Assembly (NCBI GenBank): GCA_027531565.1
Contig: JAPZSB010000007.1
Location: 124,001-188,000, forward strand
Direction: 5' to 3'
Origin: Beijerinckiaceae bacterium
GTDB taxonomy: Bacteria > Pseudomonadota > Alphaproteobacteria > Rhizobiales > Beijerinckiaceae
Length of the DNA: 64,000 nt
This document shows positions 38,404 to 48,639 of this stretch, in pieces. Numbering within the stretch: the first letter of the stretch is position 1; every line of letters starts with the position of its first letter. Position numbers and translations under genes: made by a program. The notes under the pieces were generated by a model. It did no database searches and was not told where the DNA came from. It saw only the letters and a program-made list of their open reading frames with translations.

Positions 38404-40503
38404 ATGTGTTGGATCTGCGGTCAGCGCGACAGCAGCGGCTTCGTTTCGGATGTGCCGGTCTCCGAGGCCGGCAGCGCGGTCTACACCGCGGATTCCAGTC
38501 TGCCTGTCTACTCGATCGCGCAGATCTCCAACCAGCTGCTCAACGGCTACTGGCAGGATCAGGGCGGCTCGGCCTTCCGCTGGGCGCCCGGCAACACGAC
38601 GATCACCTACAATGTCGCCGGCCTCTCGGCGGCACGGGCCACGCTCGCCCGCCTGGCCTTCGCCACCTGGCAGGAAGTCAGCGGCCTGACCTTCCAGGAA
38701 ACCGGCGGTGCAGCCGAGATCACGCTGGATGACAATTCCAGCGGCGCCTATGCGCAGTCCTGGACGTGGAACGGCAACATCACCGATGCCCAGATCAATG
38801 TCGCGTCGAACTGGGAGGGCGGCACCAGCGCCGTCGACAGCTACACGTTCGGCACCTTCATCCACGAGATCGGCCATACGCTCGGGCTCGGGCATGGCGG
38901 CAATTACAACGGGAACGCGACCTACGGCGTCGACAACCACTACCGGAACGACACGACCCAATACACGATCATGTCGTATTTCGGCCAGGACGAGTATGGC
39001 GGCGCCTCGTACCGCTATAATTTCACGCCGATGATGGCCGATATCTACGCCGTCCAGAGCGTCTACGGTGCCGGGACGGCCCGTTCGGGCAACACGACCT
39101 ACGGTTTCAACGTGACCGGGCTCGATGCCGCGACCGCGCAGCTCTACACGTTCGGCAACTGGAGCATGGCGCCGGCGCTGACGATCTATGACAGCGGCGG
39201 CACGGACACGCTCGATGTTTCCGGCTACAGCCAGGCGCAGGTGATCAACCTGGCCGGCGGGGCCTTCTCGAATATCGGCGGCCTGACCGGCAATATCGGC
39301 ATCTACACGACCAGCGTGATCGAGAATGCGGTCGGGGGCAGCAGCCATGACACGATCTACGGCAACGGCGTCGCGAATATCCTGAGCGGCTACCATGGCA
39401 ATGACACGGTCTATGGCTGGAATGGCGGCGACGTCCTCTATGGCGGCTCCGGCAATGATACGCTGATCGCCGAGGGCATCGTCTCCTGGAACCCGAATGC
39501 CGCCTCGGTGCGCCGGCTCTACATCGCCACGCTCGATCGTGGGCCCGATGATGGCGGGCTCCAGAACTGGACCAATGCCCTCAATGCCGGGCAGTCGCTC
39601 AACTCGATCGTGACGGGCTTCATCAACTCGGCCGAATTCAGCAATGTCTATGGCGCGCTCTCCAATTCGGCCTTCGTCACGACGCTCTACAACAACGTGC
39701 TGGGCCGGGCGCCGGATTCGGCGGGCCTCAACAGCTGGGTGTCGCAGCTCAATTCCGGCACCAGCCGCGAGACCGTGGTGCTCGGCTTCTCCGAAAGCGC
39801 GGAGTTCAAGAATACCAGCGAGTTCCGCAACATCTCGGGGCAGGTCTTCCGGATGTACGATTCCGCCTTCAACCGCACGGCCGATGCGGGCGGGTTCTCC
39901 GGCTGGTGGGATTCGATGTATGGTGGCACCTCGATCGGCGAGATCGCGAATGCCTTCATCAACTCGGCGGAATTCACCGCAACCTATGGCGCGATCGGCA
40001 GCCTGAGCAACACGCAATATGTCGAGCGGCTCTACCTCAACGTCCTCAACCGGACGGCGGATTCCGGCGGCCTCTCCTACTGGGTGAACGAGCTGGTCAA
40101 CGGCATGACCCGGGCCAACCTGCTGGTGACCTTCTCGGAATCGACCGAGCATGTGAACCTGATGGCCTCGGGCCTCGACAGCTTCATGCGCAACAACCTC
40201 ACGGACTGGCGCGACGTGCTGGTGGGGGAGAGCGGGGTGAACCACCTCACCGGCCATCGCGGATCGGACATGTTCACGGTGACCTCCGGCGATTCCGGCA
40301 CGCATTACATCTACGGGCTGGAGCTGTTCGATTCGCTGCGGCTGGTGGGGTTCGGCTATTCGAATTCCGGGCAGGCGCTGGCGGCGATGAGCCAGTCCGG
40401 CGGGGATGTGCTGTTCACGGCCGGGAGCACGACGATCCGCTTCGTCGATACCCAGCTGGCGACGTTGCAGAATCTCGGCAGCGCCGGGTGGTCGTTCACG
40501 TAG
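38404..40503 (+). CDS. Secreted M10 (serralysin-like) metalloprotease with DUF4214-type repeats
   Basis: Zn motif HEIGHTLGLGHGG, Met-turn YTIMSYFGQ, short RTX-like GNDTVYGWNGGDVLYGGSGNDTL, four repeats of type LY..VL.R.PD..GL..W...L..G.S. Confidence 0.92.
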   Translation: MCWICGQRDSSGFVSDVPVSEAGSAVYTADSSLPVYSIAQISNQLLNGYWQDQGGSAFRWAPGNTTITYNVAGLSAARATLARLAFATWQEVSGLTFQETGGAAEITLDDNSSGAYAQSWTWNGNITDAQINVASNWEGGTSAVDSYTFGTFIHEIGHTLGLGHGGNYNGNATYGVDNHYRNDTTQYTIMSYFGQDEYGGASYRYNFTPMMADIYAVQSVYGAGTARSGNTTYGFNVTGLDAATAQLYTFGNWSMAPALTIYDSGGTDTLDVSGYSQAQVINLAGGAFSNIGGLTGNIGIYTTSVIENAVGGSSHDTIYGNGVANILSGYHGNDTVYGWNGGDVLYGGSGNDTLIAEGIVSWNPNAASVRRLYIATLDRGPDDGGLQNWTNALNAGQSLNSIVTGFINSAEFSNVYGALSNSAFVTTLYNNVLGRAPDSAGLNSWVSQLNSGTSRETVVLGFSESAEFKNTSEFRNISGQVFRMYDSAFNRTADAGGFSGWWDSMYGGTSIGEIANAFINSAEFTATYGAIGSLSNTQYVERLYLNVLNRTADSGGLSYWVNELVNGMTRANLLVTFSESTEHVNLMASGLDSFMRNNLTDWRDVLVGESGVNHLTGHRGSDMFTVTSGDSGTHYIYGLELFDSLRLVGFGYSNSGQALAAMSQSGGDVLFTAGSTTIRFVDTQLATLQNLGSAGWSFT

Positions 40504-40511
40504 AAAGGACC

Positions 40512-40535
40512 GGCCCACCGGCGACCGCGTGGGCC
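40512..40535 (+). terminator. Stem-loop after the metalloprotease gene (possible terminator/processing site)
   Basis: GGCCCAC / GTGGGCC arms, 10-nt loop; no strong T tract. Confidence 0.4.
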
Positions 40536-40669
40536 CTGTTCCTTCCCGGCAAGATCGTCTATGCCATGCGCAGGACACAATGCCGGGCAAGGCTGGTCCG
40601 GCGGGGTGGCCCTTCGCCGGTATCGGGCCGGAGAATGGGGCGCCGGCAGGCGCCGCGGGCAGAGGGTGA

Positions 40670-41872
40670 ATGGACGGTAAGCCACTATCGGAACTGGTCA
40701 GGACGCGGCCATCGACGCGCAGTCGCATGGCGTCGGGCGTCTATGACGCATCCGAGGCCTATATCCTCGCGGCGCGCAAGCGCGCGAGCATGAGCCGCAT
40801 CACCTTCCTGCTCTTCGTCATCCTGCCGACCCTGCTCGCCATTGCCTTCTACGGTTTCATCGCCTCGCCGCGCTATGTCTCGGAAGCGCAGTTCATCGTC
40901 CGCTCGGTGTCCAGCCAGAAGGCGAGCGGCCTCGAGATGCTGTTCCGAACCTTCGGCCTCGCCCGGACCGTGGATGATTCCTACGCGATCCAGAAATATC
41001 TCCAGTCGCGCGATGCGGTGCGTGCCCTCGAGGAGCGCGGCCTGTCGATCGCCGAGATCTACGGCACCACGAAGGCGGATTTCCTGTCGCGGTTCCCGCG
41101 GTTCTGGCGCGATCGGTCGTTCGAATCCCGCTATGATTACTTCCTCGACCGGGTGACGATCGTCGAGGACAATGTCCGCGGCATCAGCATCCTGCGGGTG
41201 GTCTCGTTCGATCCGCAATCGGCGCAGAAGATCAACCAGACGCTGATGGCGCTGGCCGAGGAGATGGTCAACCGCATGAACCATCGCGCCCAGCGCGATA
41301 TCGTCGAGGTTGCCGTCAACGAGGTGCGCGCCGCCGAGGGCCGGATCATCGATGTCCAGGCCGACCTGACCACGTTCCGCAACCGGGAATTGCTGATCGA
41401 TCCGTCGAAATCCTCGCTCGGCATTATCGAGACCATCGCGACGCTGAATGCCGATATCGCCTATTCCTCGGCGCAGCTGAAGGAATTGCGGACCAATTCG
41501 CCGGTCAGCCCGGCCATTCCGCCGCTGGTGGCGCGGATTGCCAGCCTCGAGGAACGGGTGAAGGTCGAGCAGTCCAAGCTGACGGGCAGCGCCAATTCCC
41601 TGTCGGAGAAAATGGCCGTCTACGAACAGATGACGCTGAAGCGCGATCTTGCGGAGAAGAGCCTCGCCGCGGCGATCAAGTCGCTGGATGTCGCGCGGCA
41701 GGATGCCCGGCGCCAGCATATCTATATCGAGCCGATCGTCGCCTCGAACCTGCCCGATCAGGCAACCGAACCCCGGCGCATCCGCGGCATCTTCACCATC
41801 CTGATCCTGGGCTTCTCCGTTTTCGCCGTTCTGTGGATCCTCTCGGTCGGCGCGCGGGAGCACAAGCAATGA
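40670..41872 (+). CDS. Capsule export inner-membrane protein, KpsE/Wzz-like (copy 1)
   Basis: N- and C-terminal TMs, SPRYVSEAQFIVRSVSS, coiled-coil centre; next to KpsM. Confidence 0.88.
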   Translation: MDGKPLSELVRTRPSTRSRMASGVYDASEAYILAARKRASMSRITFLLFVILPTLLAIAFYGFIASPRYVSEAQFIVRSVSSQKASGLEMLFRTFGLARTVDDSYAIQKYLQSRDAVRALEERGLSIAEIYGTTKADFLSRFPRFWRDRSFESRYDYFLDRVTIVEDNVRGISILRVVSFDPQSAQKINQTLMALAEEMVNRMNHRAQRDIVEVAVNEVRAAEGRIIDVQADLTTFRNRELLIDPSKSSLGIIETIATLNADIAYSSAQLKELRTNSPVSPAIPPLVARIASLEERVKVEQSKLTGSANSLSEKMAVYEQMTLKRDLAEKSLAAAIKSLDVARQDARRQHIYIEPIVASNLPDQATEPRRIRGIFTILILGFSVFAVLWILSVGAREHKQ

Positions 41873-42702
41873 ACCCGCATCCGAAAGACCTGCAGCGCCA
41901 GGCCCGGGTCATCGAGCGCCAGCGCGGCCTGCGCGAGGCTTCCGCCGTGCAGCTGCGCGTGGTCTCGGCGCTGATGATCCGCGAGGCACTGACCCGCTAC
42001 GGCCACGAGAATCTCGGCTTCTTCTGGATCATGGGCGAACCGCTCGTGCTGACGGTTGCGGTCATGTTCATGGTGTCGATGACCGGCAGCGGGCACAGCC
42101 AGCAGCTTGGCATCATTCCCTTCGTCCTGACGGGCTATTCCATGCTGACGCTGTGGCGGCACTGCGTGTTCCGCTCGATCCACGCAATGCGCCACAATGT
42201 CGGCCTGCTGTTCCACCGGAACGTGCGCTATCTCGACATCCTGATCTCGCGCATCGCGCTGGAAAGCCTCGGTGGCCTGGCCGCGTTCTTCGTGGCCTAT
42301 GTGCCGCTGGCCCTGCTCGGCGTGTTCGAGCCGATGGATGACCCGCTGCTCCTGCTCGGGGCCTGGTTCCTGATGACCTGGTACGGGTTCGGCTTCGGGC
42401 TGATCCTGGCCGGGATCACCGAGATCTGGGAAGCGACCGAGCGGTTCGTCAGCCCGCTCATGTATATCTCGATCCCGATCACCGGCGCGTTCTTCATGGT
42501 CAACTGGCTGCCGGACACGGCGCAGAAGCTCGTGCAATGGTCGGTGCTCGTCCATCTCTTCGAGATGTTCCGCGCCGGGTTCTTCGGGGCCAAGGTCACG
42601 ACCTACTGGGATCTCGGCTTCATCGTCGCCCATTGCCTGACCGTGACCGCGATCGGCCTGCCGCTGGTCCGCCGGGCACAGCAGCGCGTGAGCATGGGAT
42701 AA
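41869..42702 (+). CDS. kpsM: ABC-2 polysaccharide export permease, KpsM-like
   Basis: REALTRYGHENLGFFWIMGEPL, multi-TM; overlaps the upstream KpsE-like stop codon. Confidence 0.92.
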   Translation: MNPHPKDLQRQARVIERQRGLREASAVQLRVVSALMIREALTRYGHENLGFFWIMGEPLVLTVAVMFMVSMTGSGHSQQLGIIPFVLTGYSMLTLWRHCVFRSIHAMRHNVGLLFHRNVRYLDILISRIALESLGGLAAFFVAYVPLALLGVFEPMDDPLLLLGAWFLMTWYGFGFGLILAGITEIWEATERFVSPLMYISIPITGAFFMVNWLPDTAQKLVQWSVLVHLFEMFRAGFFGAKVTTYWDLGFIVAHCLTVTAIGLPLVRRAQQRVSMG

Positions 42703-42706
42703 CGCC

Positions 42707-43954
42707 ATGTCGAAGCTCATGTCCCGCAACGCGGAAAGCCCCCTCTACGACGATGAATCGCCCGGCGCCGTGCCGGTGCCGTTCTCGGTCGCGCTCACGC
42801 CGGTCACACGGGGGCAGCTCGCCGAGGAGGCCGATGCCGAGGCTGCCGGCCCGCGCGGGCTCGCCGGTTTCTTCGGCCGCTACGGCCTCTTCATCGGCAT
42901 CGTTGCCCTGCCCTGCCTCGTGGCCGCGCTGTTCTTCGGGCTGATTGCCGCGGGGCAATATGCCTCGGAGACCAAGTTCATCGTGCGCTCGGCGTCGAGC
43001 GGCGGCGACAGCGTGCTGTCGATGCTGGGCCAGGCACCGGGCATGTCGCGCGCGGCCGACGAGACCCATGCCGTGGGCGCCTTCATCCGCTCGCGCGACA
43101 TGGCCTCCGAGCTGGAGAAGGAAGGCATCCTGCGGCCGGTTCTCGGCCGGCCGGAGGCGGATTTCATCACGCGGTTCCCGAACCTCTATTCGCGCGACAA
43201 TGACGAGGCCCTGTTCAAGGCGTATCTCCGCAAGGTCGATGTCGATGTCGATACCAGTTCCGGCATCACCACCATGCGGGTTTTCGCCTACCGGCCGGAC
43301 GATGCGCAGGAGCTCTCGCGCCGGATCATCGAGCGCAGCGAGGCCTTCATCAACCGGCTGAATGTCCGGGCGCACAAGGATGCGATCGCCTATGCGGAGA
43401 TGCTGGTCCGCGAGAGCACCGACCGGCTCGGCCAGACCGAGCGGCGCCTCGCCGAATACCGGAACCGGGAGATGATCATCGACCCGGCGAAGGAATCGGC
43501 CGCCTCGCTGGAGACGCTCGCGAAGATCTCGACCGAGGTCTCGCGGATGGAGGCCGCCCTGGCGCAGCAGGTCGCGCAGACGCCGGACAACCCGACCATC
43601 GGCTCCGCCCGGGAGCGGATCCGCACCCTGCGGGACGAGCTGGACAAGCTGCGGCGGAACGTGGCGGGTGACGAACGCTCCATCGCCACGAAGCTGGAAG
43701 GGTTCGAGCGCCTGTCGCTGGAGCGCGAATTCGCGGCCAAGGGTCTCGGGGCCGCGCTGATCGAGCTCGAGAAGGCGCGCCAGTTCGCCCAGACACAGCG
43801 GATCTACCTGCAGACGATCGTGGCGCCGAACAGCGCCGACATGCCGACCTACCCGATGCGGCTGCTGATGATTGCCCTGGTGGCGGGCATCGCGCTCACC
43901 ATCTTCTGGACGATCAAGTCGCTGATCGACATCATCCTCGAGCATCAGGCATGA
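42707..43954 (+). CDS. kpsE: Capsule export inner-membrane protein, KpsE/Wzz-like (copy 2)
   Basis: ASETKFIVRSASSGGDS, coiled coil, terminal TMs; similar to copy 1. Confidence 0.9.
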   Translation: MSKLMSRNAESPLYDDESPGAVPVPFSVALTPVTRGQLAEEADAEAAGPRGLAGFFGRYGLFIGIVALPCLVAALFFGLIAAGQYASETKFIVRSASSGGDSVLSMLGQAPGMSRAADETHAVGAFIRSRDMASELEKEGILRPVLGRPEADFITRFPNLYSRDNDEALFKAYLRKVDVDVDTSSGITTMRVFAYRPDDAQELSRRIIERSEAFINRLNVRAHKDAIAYAEMLVRESTDRLGQTERRLAEYRNREMIIDPAKESAASLETLAKISTEVSRMEAALAQQVAQTPDNPTIGSARERIRTLRDELDKLRRNVAGDERSIATKLEGFERLSLEREFAAKGLGAALIELEKARQFAQTQRIYLQTIVAPNSADMPTYPMRLLMIALVAGIALTIFWTIKSLIDIILEHQA

Positions 43955-44697
43955 GCATCACGGCGGTTTCCGAAGCTTCGGTACCGGCCCTGACGGGAGA
44001 CAATTCCTTCCGGCTGCCGCAGGCGATCGGGCCGGAGAGCCCGTCGGCGCGGATCCGGATGGACGGGATCATCAAGGATTACCACACGCCGATCGGCATG
44101 CGGCGGGTGCTGAACGATGTCTCGTTCGAGGTCGAGGCCGGCGAGAAGATCGCCGTGCTCGGCCGCAACGGTGCGGGCAAATCGACGCTGGTGAAGATCA
44201 TCGGCGGCGTCGAGCCGCCGACCGCCGGAACCATCGAGCGCGGATTGTTCATGTCGTGGCCGATCGCCTTTGCCGGCGGCTTCGAGACCACGATGAGCGG
44301 CATCGACAATATCCGCTTCATCGCGCGCCTCTACAACGTGCCGATCCAGGAGACGATCGAACTCGTCGATGACTTTGCCGAACTGGGCAAGCACCTCCTG
44401 CTGCCGGTGAAGACCTATTCCTCCGGGATGCGGGCGCGCCTCGCCTTCGGCCTGACCCTCGCCGTGGCCTTCGAATGCTTCCTGATCGACGAGGTGATCT
44501 CGGTCGGCGACCAGCGCTTCCAGCGGAAATGCCACGAGGAGCTTTTCGTCAAGCGCAAGCATTGTGCGATGATCCTTGTCAGCCATGACATCAACATCAT
44601 CCGCAATTACTGCGACAAGGCGCTGATCCTGAAGAATGGCCGCGGCCGGGTCTTCTCCGATCTCGACCTCGCGCTGGACATCTATCACTCGCTCTGA
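43951..44697 (+). CDS. kpsT: Polysaccharide export ABC ATPase, KpsT-like
   Basis: Walker A GRNGAGKSTLVKIIGG, YSSGMRARLAFGLTLA, FLIDEVISVGD; no C-terminal carbohydrate-binding extension. Confidence 0.94.
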   Translation: MSITAVSEASVPALTGDNSFRLPQAIGPESPSARIRMDGIIKDYHTPIGMRRVLNDVSFEVEAGEKIAVLGRNGAGKSTLVKIIGGVEPPTAGTIERGLFMSWPIAFAGGFETTMSGIDNIRFIARLYNVPIQETIELVDDFAELGKHLLLPVKTYSSGMRARLAFGLTLAVAFECFLIDEVISVGDQRFQRKCHEELFVKRKHCAMILVSHDINIIRNYCDKALILKNGRGRVFSDLDLALDIYHSL

Positions 44698-45855
<1,158 letters not shown>

Positions 45856-45877
45856 TACCGGTTCCGGGGCAAGAACG

Positions 45878-46846
45878 ATGCGGGTTTTGCTGACAGGCGG
45901 AGGCGGGTTCGTGGCACGCCACGTGGCCACCAGCCTTGCCGGCATGCTGGGCGACAGGCTGGACCTTGTCGTCGCCCGCCGCAGCGAAAGCGAGGCCGCC
46001 CTGCCGCAGGGGCGCGGTGTCTTCCTCGACATCACGGACCGGCAGGCGGCCTTCGACCTTGTCGACGCGCTCAAGCCGGCGGCGATCATCCATCTCGCCG
46101 GCATTTCCGACGTCTCCGTGGCGGAGCGGAACCCCGACCTCACCTGGCAGGTCAACCTGATGGGCACCTTGCACCTCGCCCATGCGCTGAAGGCCAGCGC
46201 GCCGGAGGGCACGTTCGTCTTTGCAGGCTCCAGCCAGATCTATGGCAGCAAGCCGGAGGAAGGGCGCCCGTTCAGCGAGCGCGACCTCCTGAAACCGATG
46301 GGCCAGTATGGCGCCACCAAGGCCGCGGCCGATCTCGCCCTCGGCGCGCTGGCTGCGCAGGGACTCCGGACGATCCGCTTCCGGCCGTTCAACCATATCG
46401 GTCCCGGCCAGGGCGCCGGCTTCGTCGTGCCCAGTTTCGCGGCGCAGATCGCCCGGATCGAGGCCGGCCTGCAACCGCCGGTCATCAAGGTCGGCAATCT
46501 CGATGCCGAGCGGGATTTCATCGATGTGCGCGATGTCGCCCGCGCCTACAGCCTGGCGGTGACGCGGGCCGAAACGCTGCCGGCCGGCGCGATGATCAAT
46601 CTCGCCTCGGGCCATCCGACACGGATCGGGCACCTGCTCGAGGGGCTGATCGCCCTGTCCTCCGTGCCGATCGCGGTCGAGGTGGATCCCGAACGCGTGC
46701 GGCCGAACGATATCCGCAGCCTCGCCGGCAATGCCGATTATGCCCGTGAATGCCTGGGCTGGGTGCCGGAAATTCCGCTCGCCGAGACCTTGCGCGACAT
46801 TCTCGACGAACAGCGCCGCGTGGTGCGCGAGGCATCCCGCAGCTGA
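45878..46846 (+). CDS. rmd: NAD-dependent epimerase/reductase, probably GDP-6-deoxy-4-keto-mannose reductase (Rmd)
   Basis: VLLTGGGGFVARHVATSLAG, FAGSSQIYG, YGATKAAADLAL, FRPFNHIGPGQGAGFVVPSFA; directly downstream of gmd. Confidence 0.85.
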   Translation: MRVLLTGGGGFVARHVATSLAGMLGDRLDLVVARRSESEAALPQGRGVFLDITDRQAAFDLVDALKPAAIIHLAGISDVSVAERNPDLTWQVNLMGTLHLAHALKASAPEGTFVFAGSSQIYGSKPEEGRPFSERDLLKPMGQYGATKAAADLALGALAAQGLRTIRFRPFNHIGPGQGAGFVVPSFAAQIARIEAGLQPPVIKVGNLDAERDFIDVRDVARAYSLAVTRAETLPAGAMINLASGHPTRIGHLLEGLIALSSVPIAVEVDPERVRPNDIRSLAGNADYARECLGWVPEIPLAETLRDILDEQRRVVREASRS

Positions 46847-46858
46847 CGGCCCGGGCCG

Positions 46859-48178
46859 TCAGCGGCCGCCGGGGTCTTTCGGGGCATTGAGCGCGAGCAG
46901 GCGGGCGAGGTTGCCGTGCGACAGGGTTTCCGCCTCGGCCACAACCGCTTCGAAAAGTGCATCCTCCTCGGCCTGCACCGAAGGTGGAGCCGGCTTGCGT
47001 GCCGCGATGGCACCGATGGCGGCCAGCCCCTCGCGGGCGGAGCGCGTCCAGGTAAATTCCGGCGCACGCGCGAGGCCGTGCCGTGCATGCCGTTCCCAGA
47101 GGTCCGGATCGCGCATCAGGGCAAGGATCCGGCCAGCCAGTTCGGCCGGATCGCGCGGATCGAACAGGGCTTCGTCGAGGCCGACGACCTCCGGCAGGGC
47201 CCCTGCGCGAGCCGCGAGGACCGGCACCCCGCAGGCCATGGCCTCGAGTGCGGTGAGGCCGAATCCCTCCATCAGCGACGGCTGGATGACGAGGTCGGCC
47301 CGGCGATAGATCGAGACGAGGTCCTCGTCGCGGAACGGACCGGCCAGGACAAGATCCTCCTCCGCGAGGCCGAGGCGGCGGGCTTGCCCGCGCAGGGCCT
47401 CGCCCTCCTCCACGGCATAGGCGCCATGCACCTCGAACCGGAAGGGCGGGCCGCCCTGCTGCCGGACGCGCTGCAGCGCCTCGAGGCAGCTCCCGACATT
47501 CTTGCGAGGATCGAGCGCCCCCACATAGAGGAGGGTGAACGGGGCACCCGGCTGTCGCGGCTTGACGGTGCCGGCGAGCCAGTCCGGCGCAATGCCGGCG
47601 GAGAGGTTGGTGACGGACCCGGTGCCGAGAATGGCCCGGGTCTCTGCCGCCGCGAAGGCGGAAATGGCGAGGAAGCCGTCAAAGACCCGCAGGCTTTTCA
47701 CCAGGCCGGCATAGGCCGCGCGGTCCTTCGCCGTCTTCAGATAATCATCGGGCATCCGGTGCGGGATGAAATCATAGAGGATGGCGAGGCCCGGGCGGGC
47801 AAAGGCCGGTCCGGGCCGGAACGGCACGATGGGCTGGGACATCGATTCGAACGGCGACAGGCAGATCGCGGCATCGGGCGCGATAGCGCCGACATGCAGG
47901 TCGAGCACGCGTTCGGACACGCGCCGCCGTTCGGTGGCGCCGGTGAAGGCCAGCCCGGCTTCGGCGATGCCGTGCCAATGCCGGATGGAAAGGCCCGGCA
48001 CATCGCGCCGAAGCTGCTCCTCGATGGCCCCGAGATCACCGGGGATGGCCGCGTTGAGGGAGAGGACCAGCTCGGCACCCTCTCCGGCCAGGGCGCGGAT
48101 CCAGGACAGGGCATAGCGGCCGATGCCGCGGCGGCGGCTGCCTGACTGGAAGCATTGCCCGTCCAGCCAGAGCTTCAT
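46859..48178 (-). CDS. Family 4 (GT-B) glycosyltransferase
   Basis: LLYVGALDPRKNVGSCLEAL, PSLMEGFGLTALEAMACGVPVLAARAGALPEV. Confidence 0.92.
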   Translation of the reverse strand: MKLWLDGQCFQSGSRRRGIGRYALSWIRALAGEGAELVLSLNAAIPGDLGAIEEQLRRDVPGLSIRHWHGIAEAGLAFTGATERRRVSERVLDLHVGAIAPDAAICLSPFESMSQPIVPFRPGPAFARPGLAILYDFIPHRMPDDYLKTAKDRAAYAGLVKSLRVFDGFLAISAFAAAETRAILGTGSVTNLSAGIAPDWLAGTVKPRQPGAPFTLLYVGALDPRKNVGSCLEALQRVRQQGGPPFRFEVHGAYAVEEGEALRGQARRLGLAEEDLVLAGPFRDEDLVSIYRRADLVIQPSLMEGFGLTALEAMACGVPVLAARAGALPEVVGLDEALFDPRDPAELAGRILALMRDPDLWERHARHGLARAPEFTWTRSAREGLAAIGAIAARKPAPPSVQAEEDALFEAVVAEAETLSHGNLARLLALNAPKDPGGR

Positions 48179-48447
48179 GACGGATCGTTCCGCCGGGCGC
48201 GCGCATCAAGGCGCACCGTCCAGTATTCGAGGCTCGCCCCGTCGGGACGGAGGGCCCAGAGGATGCCCTCGGGATTGTCGGCCGAGCTGTGCGCACGGGC
48301 TTTCTGCCCGGCAATGAGGACAACCACCAGTCGGTCCAGCAGGCGCGACGCTTCCATCCTGGCGACAATCCAGCGCTCGATGCGGGGATGGCGCTCGACC
48401 CAGCCGACAATGGCGAGGGTCAGCCTTGCGAAGAGTGTCCGGACCAT
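48175..48447 (-). CDS. Small hypothetical protein coupled to the glycosyltransferase
   Basis: MVRTLFARLTLAIVGWVERHPRIERWIVARMEASRLLDRLVV...; stop overlaps the start of 46859..48178 (ATGA). Confidence 0.55.
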   Translation of the reverse strand: MVRTLFARLTLAIVGWVERHPRIERWIVARMEASRLLDRLVVVLIAGQKARAHSSADNPEGILWALRPDGASLEYWTVRLDARARRNDPS

Positions 48448-48639
48448 TTCAGCCGTTCGGTTGGGTGGCGATGCCCTGCGAGAGGAAACGAACCGGTGCC
48501 ATGCCTTGCCCGCCGGCCCGCCCCGGACCTGCAGGATCGGGGGACGACCTGTTGATCCATCGAATTCCCTGTTTGCGTCAGGGGCTTCCATTATCTATAG
48601 CGGGGCCATTGGTCAAAGGGACTGGTAGAGGAATTTCGT

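Noticed and set aside
38308-40728. 806-aa minus-strand ORF antisense to the metalloprotease
   Set aside because: Spurious; plus strand encodes HExxHxxGxxH protease with repeats.
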